From assembly GCA_002690925.1 (NCBI GenBank), contig NZGD01000037.1, positions 1-44,087 of the forward strand: DNA of 44,087 nt, written 5' to 3'. Source of the stretch: Rhodopirellula sp. GTDB taxonomy: Bacteria > Planctomycetota > Planctomycetia > Pirellulales > Pirellulaceae. The number at the start of each line of letters is the position of its first letter. The stretch's first letter is position 1. The position numbers were made by a program, and so were the translations under genes. Under the pieces are notes generated by a model that did no database searches, had not been told where the DNA came from, and saw nothing but the letters and a program-made list of their open reading frames with translations. This document shows positions 7,753-16,498 of this stretch, in pieces.

Positions 7753-8631
7753 TTAACTGCACCAACGCTCAAAATAGGAGCCGCCAGTCAATTCGAGACT
7801 ATCTGATGTCTCTGCCTCATGAATGTCAGCTGAGGTAAGTTCATCCAGCATTCTATCTGTTTGTGCCACTGAGTTCTCGAGGCGATGCATCCAGAGGGAT
7901 TTCAAAGTGCCGACGCTATCGAACAGTTCCGGCCGCAACATCAACATGACACTTCGGGAAACCTCGCGGTTCGCTGCAGGGAGTGCAGGCTTTGATGACA
8001 TGCGTTGAGAAATCATGTTGTGCATCGAAATGTTCATAAGAGCGTTCGATGTTTTACGCAGAACCCCGTGGCCTTGTAGTGAGGCCTCGTCCGCGTATTC
8101 GGTCGCTCTTTCGCGATCGATGGCATATTGGAATGGCGCAGCATTTCGTATCGACATGCGTCCAATCAAAACATCTGTCCAACTCTCGATACCTTGGCGA
8201 ATACGGTTCAGTTGCCCGGCTTTGATTGAAAGTGGGCCACGGGCTTTCAGAATGATTTGGTGGACGCGATTACTGGCTTCTAGGTGGTTCAACAAGATCG
8301 CATGCGTTACGGGTGAAACTTCTTCGTCTTCGGAGCTTGCATCCATTCCCGCGCCCAGGGCAGCAATCACCCTTGTTAGCATTTCTGAGACTAGAATTTC
8401 CTCCATCAGGGGCATATGGTCGGACCACCAAGCGTCCATCTCGGTTCGGGAATCTGTCTGTTCCGCACGACGGTAACGAGCCATCGCTTGATGCCAAAGA
8501 CTGAAACGGTCGTGGGTTGCAGCCCAATATTTTGTCAAAGCTTCAGGGGACAGCGTATCGCGGCCATAAAGAATCGCGGGACCGTGCTCCGAGACCACGG
8601 CAGCAAGGTCGACTAGAAGAACACTATGCAT
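7753..8631 (-). CDS. Conserved-looking helical protein of unknown function
   Basis: I do not recognise this protein. From the ATG at 8631 it has 292 residues, is predicted almost entirely helical and carries no signal peptide, membrane segment or cysteine pair. It opens MHSVLLVDLAAVVSEHGPAI and contains charged helices such as SDHMPLMEEILVSEMLTRVI and SKPALPAANREVSRSVMLML. The frame continues upstream to a TTG at 8697, but the first ATG gives a more natural start. An acidic patch (ASSEDEEVSP) sits near residue 100. It is flanked by long intergenic stretches on both sides, so context gives no clue. Confidence 0.65.
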   Translation of the reverse strand: MHSVLLVDLAAVVSEHGPAILYGRDTLSPEALTKYWAATHDRFSLWHQAMARYRRAEQTDSRTEMDAWWSDHMPLMEEILVSEMLTRVIAALGAGMDASSEDEEVSPVTHAILLNHLEASNRVHQIILKARGPLSIKAGQLNRIRQGIESWTDVLIGRMSIRNAAPFQYAIDRERATEYADEASLQGHGVLRKTSNALMNISMHNMISQRMSSKPALPAANREVSRSVMLMLRPELFDSVGTLKSLWMHRLENSVAQTDRMLDELTSADIHEAETSDSLELTGGSYFERWCS

Positions 8632-9044
8632 AGCTTGAAGTGAGCATTGGAAGGTTAGGATTTGTTTGTACACCCCACGTAGCAGGATTCGTGCCAAATA
8701 CAGGCTCGGTTTCAGGCGCGCGCGCGCAAGTGATTGCTCGGCAACGGTTTGTGTGCCAAGAGGGCACTCAGTTGCAGGTCCCGTTTATTCAAACTGGTGC
8801 CTCTGTTGACTTCGATGTTGATTTTCCGAAACGGCGCGTCTCTTTAATGCAACGATCAAGTCATCCTATGGTAGCCGCGCGGTGGAGACTTTGACCGCTG
8901 GTCGAGTGGGACGGCAAGCGAGTGCTCGTGCCATGTTAGAATCCGAGGAAGAGATCTGCGATGGTGAATCTGTTGTCTCGGTCGGGTCGTGGATTTCCAC
9001 TGCACTGCGTCGCACCTACGTGATACTGCGTCGCACCTACGTGA
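8632..9044. other. Intergenic region upstream of the helical protein
   Basis: About 410 bases between the start of the helical-protein gene and the stop of the PTPMT1-like gene. I see no gene. It contains a short GC dinucleotide run near 8718-8727 and ends in the duplicated 21-bp element at 9004-9045. Confidence 0.45.
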
Positions 9045-9045
9045 T
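9004..9045. repeat. Perfect tandem duplication of a 21-bp element
   Basis: The 21-bp unit beginning ACTGCGTCGCACC and ending TACGTGAT is present twice with no mismatch and no spacer (9004-9024 and 9025-9045). The second copy touches the TGA stop codon of the downstream minus-strand phosphatase gene. Confidence 0.95.
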
Positions 9046-9584
9046 CACGACAAGCCATTTGCCTCCGCAAAGTGATGAACGACGGGGCGTTGCGTCAACC
9101 TAGGATTAATGTGAGGCCTTGCTTTGAGTAGTGCCTCCTGGGCCTGCTGCATTGACATACCGCGATGCTTCATCAGCCAACACAACGCGATCGTCGCGCT
9201 GCGTGCTCGTCCTGCTTTGCAATGGATATAAACCGTACGTTGGTTGGCAACATGTTTTTCAACGAATTCGACAGCCTTTTGCACGTCGTGCAATTTTGGA
9301 TGTGTGAAATCTGTCGTTGGAATGCGTAATTGCTCGATTTCGTACTTTGAGTACTGCTCGATTGGCCCGGCGTATTCTTCGCATGTATTGACGACGGCTT
9401 TCACACCCGCTTTGTGCATGGCTGGAACATCACGGGCAAATGGATACGCACCAACGATCACATGTTCGTCAACATGATTCCACCATTGGCGAACAGACAG
9501 AACACGACCCAGCAGTGCATTCCACACCAAGGTTGGGTAGAAAACCAGTTGAGCATAGAGTCGCCTCAGTGTTGCATTGTTCAT
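9045..9584 (-). CDS. PTPMT1-like dual-specificity phosphatase, probable phosphatidylglycerophosphate phosphatase
   Basis: The 179-residue protein has the Cys-based phosphatase signature H121-C122-K-A-G-R-A-R128-S, and Asp92 (PTTDFTH) fits the general acid. Three further features match mitochondrial PTPMT1 rather than generic protein phosphatases: the N-terminal FYPTLVWNALLGRV, the WWNHVDEHVIVGAYP segment and the EEYA loop (PTPMT1 has EEYE). PTPMT1 dephosphorylates phosphatidylglycerophosphate to phosphatidylglycerol, the cardiolipin precursor, and a PTPMT1-type enzyme with this activity is known from Rhodopirellula baltica. The N-terminal hydrophobic segment may associate with the membrane. 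Its ATG overlaps the upstream Gfo/Idh stop by 4 bases (ATGA), so translation is probably coupled. Protein phosphatase activity cannot be excluded. Confidence 0.85.
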   Translation of the reverse strand: MNNATLRRLYAQLVFYPTLVWNALLGRVLSVRQWWNHVDEHVIVGAYPFARDVPAMHKAGVKAVVNTCEEYAGPIEQYSKYEIEQLRIPTTDFTHPKLHDVQKAVEFVEKHVANQRTVYIHCKAGRARSATIALCWLMKHRGMSMQQAQEALLKARPHINPRLTQRPVVHHFAEANGLS

Positions 9585-10690
9585 TTTTGTTTTAACTCGT
9601 TACCCAAAAGATGATCTGCAGCTTGATTCGCTTCTCGCATGACTTCCGCCATTGCTACCGGTGTGCCACCTTGTCGTTTGCTTTTGGCTGCAGCCTGCAT
9701 GAATGCATACAACTCGATTGTTTCTTCTGCTGCAATAGGGGGCTTCGAAGTTCGAAAGAACTTTGCGATCTGAACGACCAAGGGACGATAGCCACCGTAC
9801 GGCCCAATCTCAGTGATACCTTTGTCACCGAAGGCGAGTCCCCCATAACCCTTGGTGCCCGCGCGAATGCCCCGAAAAGTACCTATTCGTCCGTCACTCC
9901 AAGTTCCAACCGCTAGTTCGAAGTCTTGGGTTGAGTTGTGGGTCACCGTTTGACACCCTGTGCCCATGCAGGTGTAGAGACTTTCTACTCCGTGGATTCC
10001 GTACCAGAAAAGATCGACATGAGTTGGTTCCAGCGAGCAAGGGCTGTAGGTCGTGCATCCAAGAACGCGTCCCACCTTTCCACCGCGAATCGCTTGGGCA
10101 CCGTCGCTGTACCGAAGCGATGAACTTGAAAACATGGGTGCGTTGTAGTGTGCGGCAGCTCGATAAATTGCGACTACTTCTGCAAGGTTTGAACCTGTAG
10201 GTTTGTCGATGAAAACTGGCTTTCCCACGCGAAACACTTGCAGTGCTTGCTCCAAGTGCAACCGACCGTCGTTCGTTTCCAGCAGCACGCAGTCGACCTT
10301 GGGCAGTAATTGATCGATGGATTCCACGATCTCGACGCCCAACGCTTTCATGTCTTCAGTGTATTTCGGTATCCGACTGGCGCTGGATTCGATATCCGCA
10401 CTGCCGAATGGATAGGCAGCCACTACATCGAATCCTGATAGATCTGGATCATCAGGCTTTGCTTGTTGGAACGCTTTGGTGAACGCGAGTACGTGCGAGG
10501 TATCGAGTCCAATGACGCCGACACGAAGCCGTTGTTCCGAATCTGGGGAAGGTTCTGCGGCAACGCCTGACCCCCTGTTGAGGATTAAGCCTCCGCTAGC
10601 GAATAAAAGTAAAAGTGTCCATCTTGATGCCCAATTAATCAATGATGGCATGGAAGAAGATGAGACATTGTAAGATTTTTGTTGCAACAT
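9581..10690 (-). CDS. Exported Gfo/Idh/MocA-family oxidoreductase
   Basis: The protein has an N-terminal Rossmann fold (LRVGVIGLDTSHV) and a C-terminal beta-sheet domain typical of Gfo/Idh/MocA NAD(P)-dependent sugar oxidoreductases; the usual EKP motif appears as DKP in VFIDKPTG. The GLDTSH form of the nucleotide loop marks a divergent subfamily. A hydrophobic segment near the N-terminus (RWTLLLLFASGGLIL followed by GSGVAA) suggests export, as is common for planctomycete members. Start choice is uncertain: ATG 10690 is given; ATG 10651 would begin directly at the signal peptide and GTG 10720 is also in frame. No Shine-Dalgarno decides. The gene overlaps the PTPMT1-like gene by 4 bases. Substrate unknown. 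Confidence 0.82.
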   Translation of the reverse strand: MLQQKSYNVSSSSMPSLINWASRWTLLLLFASGGLILNRGSGVAAEPSPDSEQRLRVGVIGLDTSHVLAFTKAFQQAKPDDPDLSGFDVVAAYPFGSADIESSASRIPKYTEDMKALGVEIVESIDQLLPKVDCVLLETNDGRLHLEQALQVFRVGKPVFIDKPTGSNLAEVVAIYRAAAHYNAPMFSSSSLRYSDGAQAIRGGKVGRVLGCTTYSPCSLEPTHVDLFWYGIHGVESLYTCMGTGCQTVTHNSTQDFELAVGTWSDGRIGTFRGIRAGTKGYGGLAFGDKGITEIGPYGGYRPLVVQIAKFFRTSKPPIAAEETIELYAFMQAAAKSKRQGGTPVAMAEVMREANQAADHLLGNELKQK

Positions 10691-11295
10691 GCGTGGGACC
10701 GGGCAGGGGAGAGAGTTCACGGGGCTTAACCTTGTGCTGTGCGGCTGATTGAGCAGCCACGGTAGTATTTCGAAATTGGTTGGGTGTCAAATTGGGCTCA
10801 ATTTCAAGAATGCCGTCGAAGGCTGGCAACAGCAGCGAACCCATTTTGAGTTCGCTAAATCGTACTCGATTCGTCTGCTCCTGAGTGGAGTTGGCGGGGG
10901 TGACCGCCAGAAAGACCAAACCCATTGGGCTATTGGGTTTCCGCGGCCAGCTTCTTCCGACGCGTGAAGTATCCGGCGGCTTGCAAAAAAGGTGGCTTCG
11001 GAGGTACTTGGTTTTGCTTGCCCGCAGAACATTTCGCTTGACCTGTTCACGGGGAGAGTATTGCTGGTTTCGAGGATTTCTGATCCGAATGCTTGGCCCG
11101 GGGCCTATTGTCGGTCGGTTTCCAATATTTATTGCGACAAGCGATCTTTGGCACGGACTCGAGAATCTCGTATCGATCAGTAAGCAGTTTTCCCGCGACG
11201 GTGTGCGAAACGCTAGACTATAAGCCGCGTGGTCAACGCGTTTGGAGGCGTTTTCACGCTGCGAAGCCCGGTTGTGTTCAGGACGAGAAAATACG
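10691..11295. other. Divergent intergenic region with small hairpins
   Basis: About 600 bases separate the divergent Gfo/Idh and TPR-peptidase genes, and promoters for both must lie here or nearby. I see no gene. Two adjacent inverted repeats are present: TGGCGG/CCGCCA (10892-10909, 6-base loop) and AAACCCA/TGGGTTT (10918-10940). Neither is followed by a T-tract. Confidence 0.4.
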
Positions 11296-14079
11296 ATGAA
11301 CAGGTTTGTTTTTCTGTTAGGTTTAGCGACTTACGCGTGGATTCCTGCAGACGCGTCGGACCTTGATGACGCACGCGTGCTTTACCGATCGGGGAACTAT
11401 GCCGAGGCCGAACAGTTTGCGGCGAAGCAGGTGGAGGCGGGCATTTGGAATGAGCGTTGGCCACGCTTGTTGATTGACTGCCAAGTGGTTCAGGGTAAGC
11501 ACACGGAGGCAACCAAGACTTACGAGGATGCGATAAGCAGGTACCCGACCAGTCTGACGCTCCGAATGCAGGGCTTGCAGGCGTTTCGTGATGCGTCGAT
11601 GCCTCAACAAGCGACTGATACGAAAAATCAAATCATGCTGCTGTTGCAGTCCTCTCCGTCCCGATACGCGAGTCGTGACAATTTGGTCGCGGCAGGACGC
11701 TTCTTTGCGATGCAAGGTGAAGACGCTCGAAAGATCTTGGAAGCATTTTATGATCGGGTTCTTGATGCGGACCCCGAACATGTAGAGGCGTACATCGCGA
11801 CGGCAGAGCTGGCACTTCAGAAAGGTGACTACAAGGTAGCGGCCGATACTTTAGCCGCTGCTCAGCGTTTTGAAGAAGCAGATCCACGTATTGCTTATCT
11901 TTCGGCGCGGGCGTGGGAGTCGAGCGATCCGGAAAAAGCAAACAACGCGATCAGAGCCGCACTCGGGATGAATCCCCAGCACTTGCCGAGTCTTATTTAT
12001 CAGGCAGATGCTGCCATTGATCGCGAACTGTACACCGAAGCGGAGGAATTGCTGCGACGAGTTTTATCGATCAATGTGCATCAGCAGCATGCTTGGGCTC
12101 TGATGGCCGTGCTCGCACATTTGAAAGGGCAATTCGAGCGTGAGACTTTGTTACGAGCAGCAGGGCTCAGTACATGGGCTGATAATCCGTCGGTGGATCA
12201 TTTGATCGGAAAAAAATTATCACAAAAGTACCGTTTTGAAGAAGGAGCCGCGTATCAGAGGAAAGCACTTGAACTGGATCCCAAGTATGCCGAAGCACGG
12301 TTCCAGTTGGCACAGGATTTACTGCGTCTTGGGAATGAGGATGTCGGGTGGGAGGTCGCACGACTTGCTGCTGAGCAGGATGAGTACAATGTTGTTGCCA
12401 GCAACCTGCTGACGCTGCGGGAGCGTATCAAGGGATTCAGTGTTCTCAAGGCGGATGGTATCGAGGTTCGTATGGATTCGATGGAAGCGTCGATTTATGG
12501 ACCTGCTGTGCTCGAGTTGCTCACCGAAGCCAAGCAAGTGCTTTGCCAGAAGTATGATGTGAAACCGAGTGAGCCGATTGTCGTCGAGATTTTTCCGGAA
12601 CAGAAAGATTTTGCAATTAGAACATTTGGCCTGCCAGGTGGAGCAGGATTTCTGGGGGTCTGCTTTGGAAGAGTTATTACGGCCAACAGTCCTGCGTCGC
12701 AGGGTGAGCGTCCAGCGAATTGGCAAAGTGTCTTATGGCACGAGTTCTGTCATGTCGTGACATTGGAGAAGACTAAAAATCGGATGCCGCGTTGGCTGAG
12801 TGAGGGTATTTCTGTCTACGAAGAGAGACAGCGGAGTGGGGCGTGGGGTGAGTCCATGTCGCCTGTGTACCGCGAAATGTTGCTGGAGGATTCCTTGACA
12901 CCGGTCACGCAGTTGAGCAGTGCTTTTCTGAACCCACCCACCCCAGTGCATCTTCAATTCGCATACTATCAGTCATCGCTCGTCATTGAATTCCTCATCC
13001 AACAACACGGGCTGGATTCGATCAAGGGAATTTTGAATGATCTTGGTAATGGGCTGATTATCAATGATGCGATGGCCCGTAACATCGGATCACTGCAGAA
13101 ACTTGATACTGAGTTTTTGAAGTTTGCTCGTCAGCATGCTTCCGAATTCGGTGTGAAGGCGGACTGGTCGCGTGATGGAATGCCAGAGGAACCACGGTTA
13201 AGTGATTGGGAAGCTTGGCTTCAAGAGCATCCTGATAGCTATTGGGGGCTGCGAGCGACTGCAGAGGCGTATTTCGTTGCCGGGCAACTTCAAGAAGCCA
13301 AGCAAGCGCTTGAAAGACTAAGGGATCTCGAAACATTGACGGGAGAACGAGGGGGACCGCTAGAACTTTTAGGACAGGTTTACAGAAAGCTCGGTGATAC
13401 TGAGGCCGAACGCATCGTGTTGGCGGAGACGGTTGCCCATTCAAGTGATGCCTTGCCTTCATTGCGACGATTGATTGATCTCTCCATGGGAGATGAAAAG
13501 TGGGACGCCGTGCAGCAATATGCGGCTAATGTGATCGCCATTAACCCGATGTTACCTGAGGGGCAAGCAGCGTTAGCAGAAGCTGCGGAACAGCAGGGTG
13601 CATTCGCCGAGGCAGTGGGGGCATTGCGAGCGCTCGCTCGGATGGACCCCGTGGATCCAGCCTCCATCGACTTCCGGATGGCTCGTGCTCTGATGGGCAT
13701 GGGGGCATTTGAGGAGTCGCAGCATCACGCGCTGCGTGCGCTGCTGGAAGCGCCACGATACCGGGAAGCGCACGAGTTGCTGCTTGAAGTAAACAAAAAA
13801 AATAAATCCCCAGACAGCGATCAAGAGACAATACCGTCGAGCAAGCTAAAGGAAGTCTCGATCAATAACGCAGCAGTCAATCAGGCCGAGGCTGGAGTGA
13901 GTAAGGAGCAAACGGCTGAAGAACGGGTGAACGCTGTGACCGAGGCGGTCGGAAGCTCGGATGATCAGAGTGCTCAGGGAGATGATATTCAGCAAGGCAG
14001 TGCGCGGAAAAGCGATGCACAGCAAGGCTCTGGAAAACTTTCCATTGAACCCGATGCTTACGAAGGGAAATCGAAATGA
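11296..14079 (+). CDS. Exported TPR protein with embedded HExxH (peptidase MA-like) domain
   Basis: From ATG 11296 the product is 927 residues with a signal peptide (MNRFVFLLGLATYAWIPADA). TPR-like repeats fill about 25-385 and again 620-820 (for example NYAEAEQFAAKQVEAG and QLQEAKQALERLRDLE). Between them lies a gluzincin-type domain: H482-E-F-C-H486, followed about 20 residues later by WLSEGISVYEE, whose Glu is the expected third zinc ligand. This arrangement resembles the peptidase MA-like family. The C-terminal 100 residues are Gln/Ser/Glu-rich and probably disordered, with a repeated QQGSARKSDAQQGSGK element. An in-frame upstream start (11242) would bury the signal peptide. The stop overlaps the DUF4159 gene by 4 bases (ATGA), so the two products are probably made together in the envelope. 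Substrate unknown. Confidence 0.85.
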   Translation: MNRFVFLLGLATYAWIPADASDLDDARVLYRSGNYAEAEQFAAKQVEAGIWNERWPRLLIDCQVVQGKHTEATKTYEDAISRYPTSLTLRMQGLQAFRDASMPQQATDTKNQIMLLLQSSPSRYASRDNLVAAGRFFAMQGEDARKILEAFYDRVLDADPEHVEAYIATAELALQKGDYKVAADTLAAAQRFEEADPRIAYLSARAWESSDPEKANNAIRAALGMNPQHLPSLIYQADAAIDRELYTEAEELLRRVLSINVHQQHAWALMAVLAHLKGQFERETLLRAAGLSTWADNPSVDHLIGKKLSQKYRFEEGAAYQRKALELDPKYAEARFQLAQDLLRLGNEDVGWEVARLAAEQDEYNVVASNLLTLRERIKGFSVLKADGIEVRMDSMEASIYGPAVLELLTEAKQVLCQKYDVKPSEPIVVEIFPEQKDFAIRTFGLPGGAGFLGVCFGRVITANSPASQGERPANWQSVLWHEFCHVVTLEKTKNRMPRWLSEGISVYEERQRSGAWGESMSPVYREMLLEDSLTPVTQLSSAFLNPPTPVHLQFAYYQSSLVIEFLIQQHGLDSIKGILNDLGNGLIINDAMARNIGSLQKLDTEFLKFARQHASEFGVKADWSRDGMPEEPRLSDWEAWLQEHPDSYWGLRATAEAYFVAGQLQEAKQALERLRDLETLTGERGGPLELLGQVYRKLGDTEAERIVLAETVAHSSDALPSLRRLIDLSMGDEKWDAVQQYAANVIAINPMLPEGQAALAEAAEQQGAFAEAVGALRALARMDPVDPASIDFRMARALMGMGAFEESQHHALRALLEAPRYREAHELLLEVNKKNKSPDSDQETIPSSKLKEVSINNAAVNQAEAGVSKEQTAEERVNAVTEAVGSSDDQSAQGDDIQQGSARKSDAQQGSGKLSIEPDAYEGKSK

Positions 14080-14948
14080 ATGCCATGTCCTTGATGAAAA
14101 TACGATCTGGTTGGTGGAGTGGATTCGGCATCGTCGTTGTACTGATGACCTCAATGGCTGTTGCGCAGCGCGGAGGGCGATGGTGGCAGAATGGCGGCAT
14201 TGAAACGGGGCGCAATGGCGTGCCGGACTGGGGCATCGATCAAGATTTCAAACGAGATGTTTTCACATTTGTACGAATTAAGTACGAATCTGTTCGGGGA
14301 CGCGGTCGTGGCGGGGGTGGGTGGCGTACAGATTATCGAGACAGTGATCTCAATTTTTCTTTGCGTTTACAACAACTCACATCCCTCAAGGTTGATCCTG
14401 AGCCGATTGTTCTTGAGCTTACCGATGATCGGCTTTTTGATTATCCATTCATTTACATCATTGAACCCGGTGCTCTTTACTTCAGTGAGGCAGAAGTGAA
14501 AGCGTTGCGGCGTTATTGTTTGAATGGTGGTTTTTTGATGGTCGACGACTTTTGGGGCGACTATCAGTACGAGAATTTGCGGCAACAGTTGGCTCGGGTT
14601 TTTCCCGAACGGCTTCCGTTTGAAGTGCCGTTGTCACACGAGATTTTTCAATGCGTCTATCCGCTGAAAGAAAAGCCACAAGTGCCTGCGATCAACGCGG
14701 CTTACAGAATGCAGAATGGAGAAGTAGGAACGTGGGAGAACGCTTGGGATGGCAGTGACACGCGAACTCCGCATTATCGGGCGATCACCGATGACAACGA
14801 CCGTATCATGGTGTTCATTTGCCATAACACTGATCTAGGAGATGGGTGGGAACGCGAGGGAGAGGACGCATGGTATTTTGAGGAGTTCTCGGTCAAGAAA
14901 GCGTATCCCATGGGGATCAACATCGTGACCTATGCGATGACGCATTGA
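14076..14948 (+). CDS. Exported DUF4159 protein
   Basis: The 290-residue protein has a signal peptide ending near residue 30 (VLMTSMAVA) and then an RGGRWW stretch. About 55-285 match the DUF4159 family by the pattern LQQLTSLKVDPEP, DYPFIYIIEPG and YCLNGGFLMVDDFWG, which resembles the core of glutamine-amidotransferase/ThuA-like folds without an obvious catalytic Cys. A Gly/Arg-rich run (RGRGRGGGG) lies near residue 75. DUF4159 proteins are often encoded in bacterial clusters with MoxR ATPases and VWA proteins, but here the partner is the TPR/HExxH protein, whose stop codon it overlaps. Function unknown. Export and the overlap are read from the sequence; the family call is by motif recall. 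Confidence 0.85.
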   Translation: MNAMSLMKIRSGWWSGFGIVVVLMTSMAVAQRGGRWWQNGGIETGRNGVPDWGIDQDFKRDVFTFVRIKYESVRGRGRGGGGWRTDYRDSDLNFSLRLQQLTSLKVDPEPIVLELTDDRLFDYPFIYIIEPGALYFSEAEVKALRRYCLNGGFLMVDDFWGDYQYENLRQQLARVFPERLPFEVPLSHEIFQCVYPLKEKPQVPAINAAYRMQNGEVGTWENAWDGSDTRTPHYRAITDDNDRIMVFICHNTDLGDGWEREGEDAWYFEEFSVKKAYPMGINIVTYAMTH

Positions 14949-14975
14949 TGGTCCAGTTCGAGTTGAATTGGGTTT

Positions 14976-15440
14976 CTAATACCCTTCCAGTATTTTGCAG
15001 TAGCAAACGCTTGCTGGGCCATCGGATGCTCGGTTGTAGGGCTTGATGGCCTCGTAACCATTCGCAAGGTACAGGGCGATGGCGGTGTGTTGCTGATTAC
15101 CTGTTTCCAAAACGATACGTTTGAAACCGCGAATAGATGCTTGGCGTTCGATCTCAACTAGCATTATCCTGGCTGAGCCACGGCCCCGAAACGCGGGGCG
15201 AACATACATACGTTTCAATTCACCGACTTCATGATCCAGCGGTCGAAGGCCGAGGCAACCGATCGGCTCGGTATCAATGAAGCAAACTAAGAAAATGCCT
15301 TGCGATGCTTCAAATGACTCGACATCGAATTCATGGATGTAGTGTGGCGGGTAGTCCTCGCGTAATTCCCTTTCCAGTTCATCAACCAGCATCAGAGCTG
15401 TTTGGGATTTCACGGGAATGGATTTGACTTCCAGGTTCAT
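14976..15440 (-). CDS. GNAT-family N-acetyltransferase
   Basis: The 154-residue protein shows the GNAT core: strand beta4 (IGCLGLRPL), then ELKRMYVRPAFRGRGSARIML with the acetyl-CoA pyrophosphate loop R85-G-R-G-S-A90, and a late ALYLANGYEAI motif. It should transfer an acetyl group from acetyl-CoA to an amine, but nothing identifies the acceptor. The first residues are MNLEVKSIPVKSQT, with no signal peptide. The gene converges with the DUF4159 gene (27-base gap) and lies 63 bases downstream of the SprT-like gene on the same strand. Confidence 0.9.
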   Translation of the reverse strand: MNLEVKSIPVKSQTALMLVDELERELREDYPPHYIHEFDVESFEASQGIFLVCFIDTEPIGCLGLRPLDHEVGELKRMYVRPAFRGRGSARIMLVEIERQASIRGFKRIVLETGNQQHTAIALYLANGYEAIKPYNRASDGPASVCYCKILEGY

Positions 15441-15503
15441 GGCAAGGTCAGCGGAAGTTCGTTCTGAGGGTCAGGAGTTGGCGGTGTGAATTCCTGGCTA
15501 AAG

Positions 15504-16373
15504 TTAGGCTTTGCTGAGCTTTTCCAGTGGAACATAAAAGCGAAGATAGCGATGGCCATCACTGAAACGTTCACCCTTGGCGTTCTCAACCAAAATGGTT
15601 GCACGGCGAGTTATGCGGTTCACTCGGCCGGTAAGAACCTGACGATCATGCCGAAACCTGACTTCGTCCCCAATGCGGATGTTAAATTTCGTGAGGGCAC
15701 GTTCTCGTTGTGTGATCAGGTCGTGACGATAATCAGTGTGACCGAAATAACGTTGTGCAATGGATTGGAAGCGGGCTTCGCTGCAGTTTCCATCATTCCA
15801 GATAAGCATTTCAATCAGATGAACGAATTCATGTTCGGCAACTCGTTGCATCGCTTCCAGTCGATCTTTGCACACACGACCAGTAACTTCAGCAGGGCGA
15901 CCTTCATCCTCAAAAGTTTGGAACAGGAGAGTCGATGAGAGGATGAGCTCAAATTGTCGCGGTGCCTCATGGTCACCATGGGGGTAGTGGGTCACCATTT
16001 TTCCAGCAACCCGAGTCATGCGGGAAGAAAGTCCGAATGATAATCCTTCCGCATGTGCGACTGGTAAGATTTTACCGTCAAAGAACAGGTCGTCGTACAT
16101 GCGAATCATTCTGACTAAATCATCACGACCGACACTCGTAAAGTTGGGCTGGTCGATTGAACGACTCAGGGAGAGAGTGTTCTGGTGGATTTCGCGTTGC
16201 CAGCGTGCGATTTGTTCCGCCGGGAAGGTGCGGAGGGCGACTTCACCCGCGAGCTTGCTCAACACTTTTTGATCGCGGGGAGCTATTTTTCCACGAATGG
16301 GCTTCGAACGATTCACTTTCAGGTGAGACGAACGAGAGTGGAATGATTGTGAGGAGCGAGGAACTCGAGGCAT
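15504..16373 (-). CDS. SprT-like putative zinc metalloprotease with C-terminal SH3-like domain
   Basis: The 289-residue protein has a basic N-terminus, then the SprT-type opening helix (LVRMIRMYDDLFFDGKI, about 86-102) and the zinc-binding helix H181-E-F-V-H185 within VAEHEFVHLIEMLIW. A third ligand is probably one of the histidines in the following helices (RYFGHTDYRH). The C-terminal 55 residues (IRIGDEVRFRHDRQVLTGRVNRI...) look like a small SH3-like barrel. SprT/Spartan relatives include proteases acting on DNA-protein crosslinks, but bacterial members are poorly characterised. No signal peptide, so it is probably cytosolic and perhaps nucleic-acid associated (basic ends). Confidence 0.78.
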   Translation of the reverse strand: MPRVPRSSQSFHSRSSHLKVNRSKPIRGKIAPRDQKVLSKLAGEVALRTFPAEQIARWQREIHQNTLSLSRSIDQPNFTSVGRDDLVRMIRMYDDLFFDGKILPVAHAEGLSFGLSSRMTRVAGKMVTHYPHGDHEAPRQFELILSSTLLFQTFEDEGRPAEVTGRVCKDRLEAMQRVAEHEFVHLIEMLIWNDGNCSEARFQSIAQRYFGHTDYRHDLITQRERALTKFNIRIGDEVRFRHDRQVLTGRVNRITRRATILVENAKGERFSDGHRYLRFYVPLEKLSKA

Positions 16374-16498
16374 CGACGTTTGGCTTCACGAAAAAAACAG
16401 GTGTGTCGTCCTCAAGCATAGCGAAAAGCCGGTTTTGATTGGACAGCAATTCTGTTGATGTCCTGATCGCATCGGGTGACCCAACAACTCTCGTTTTG

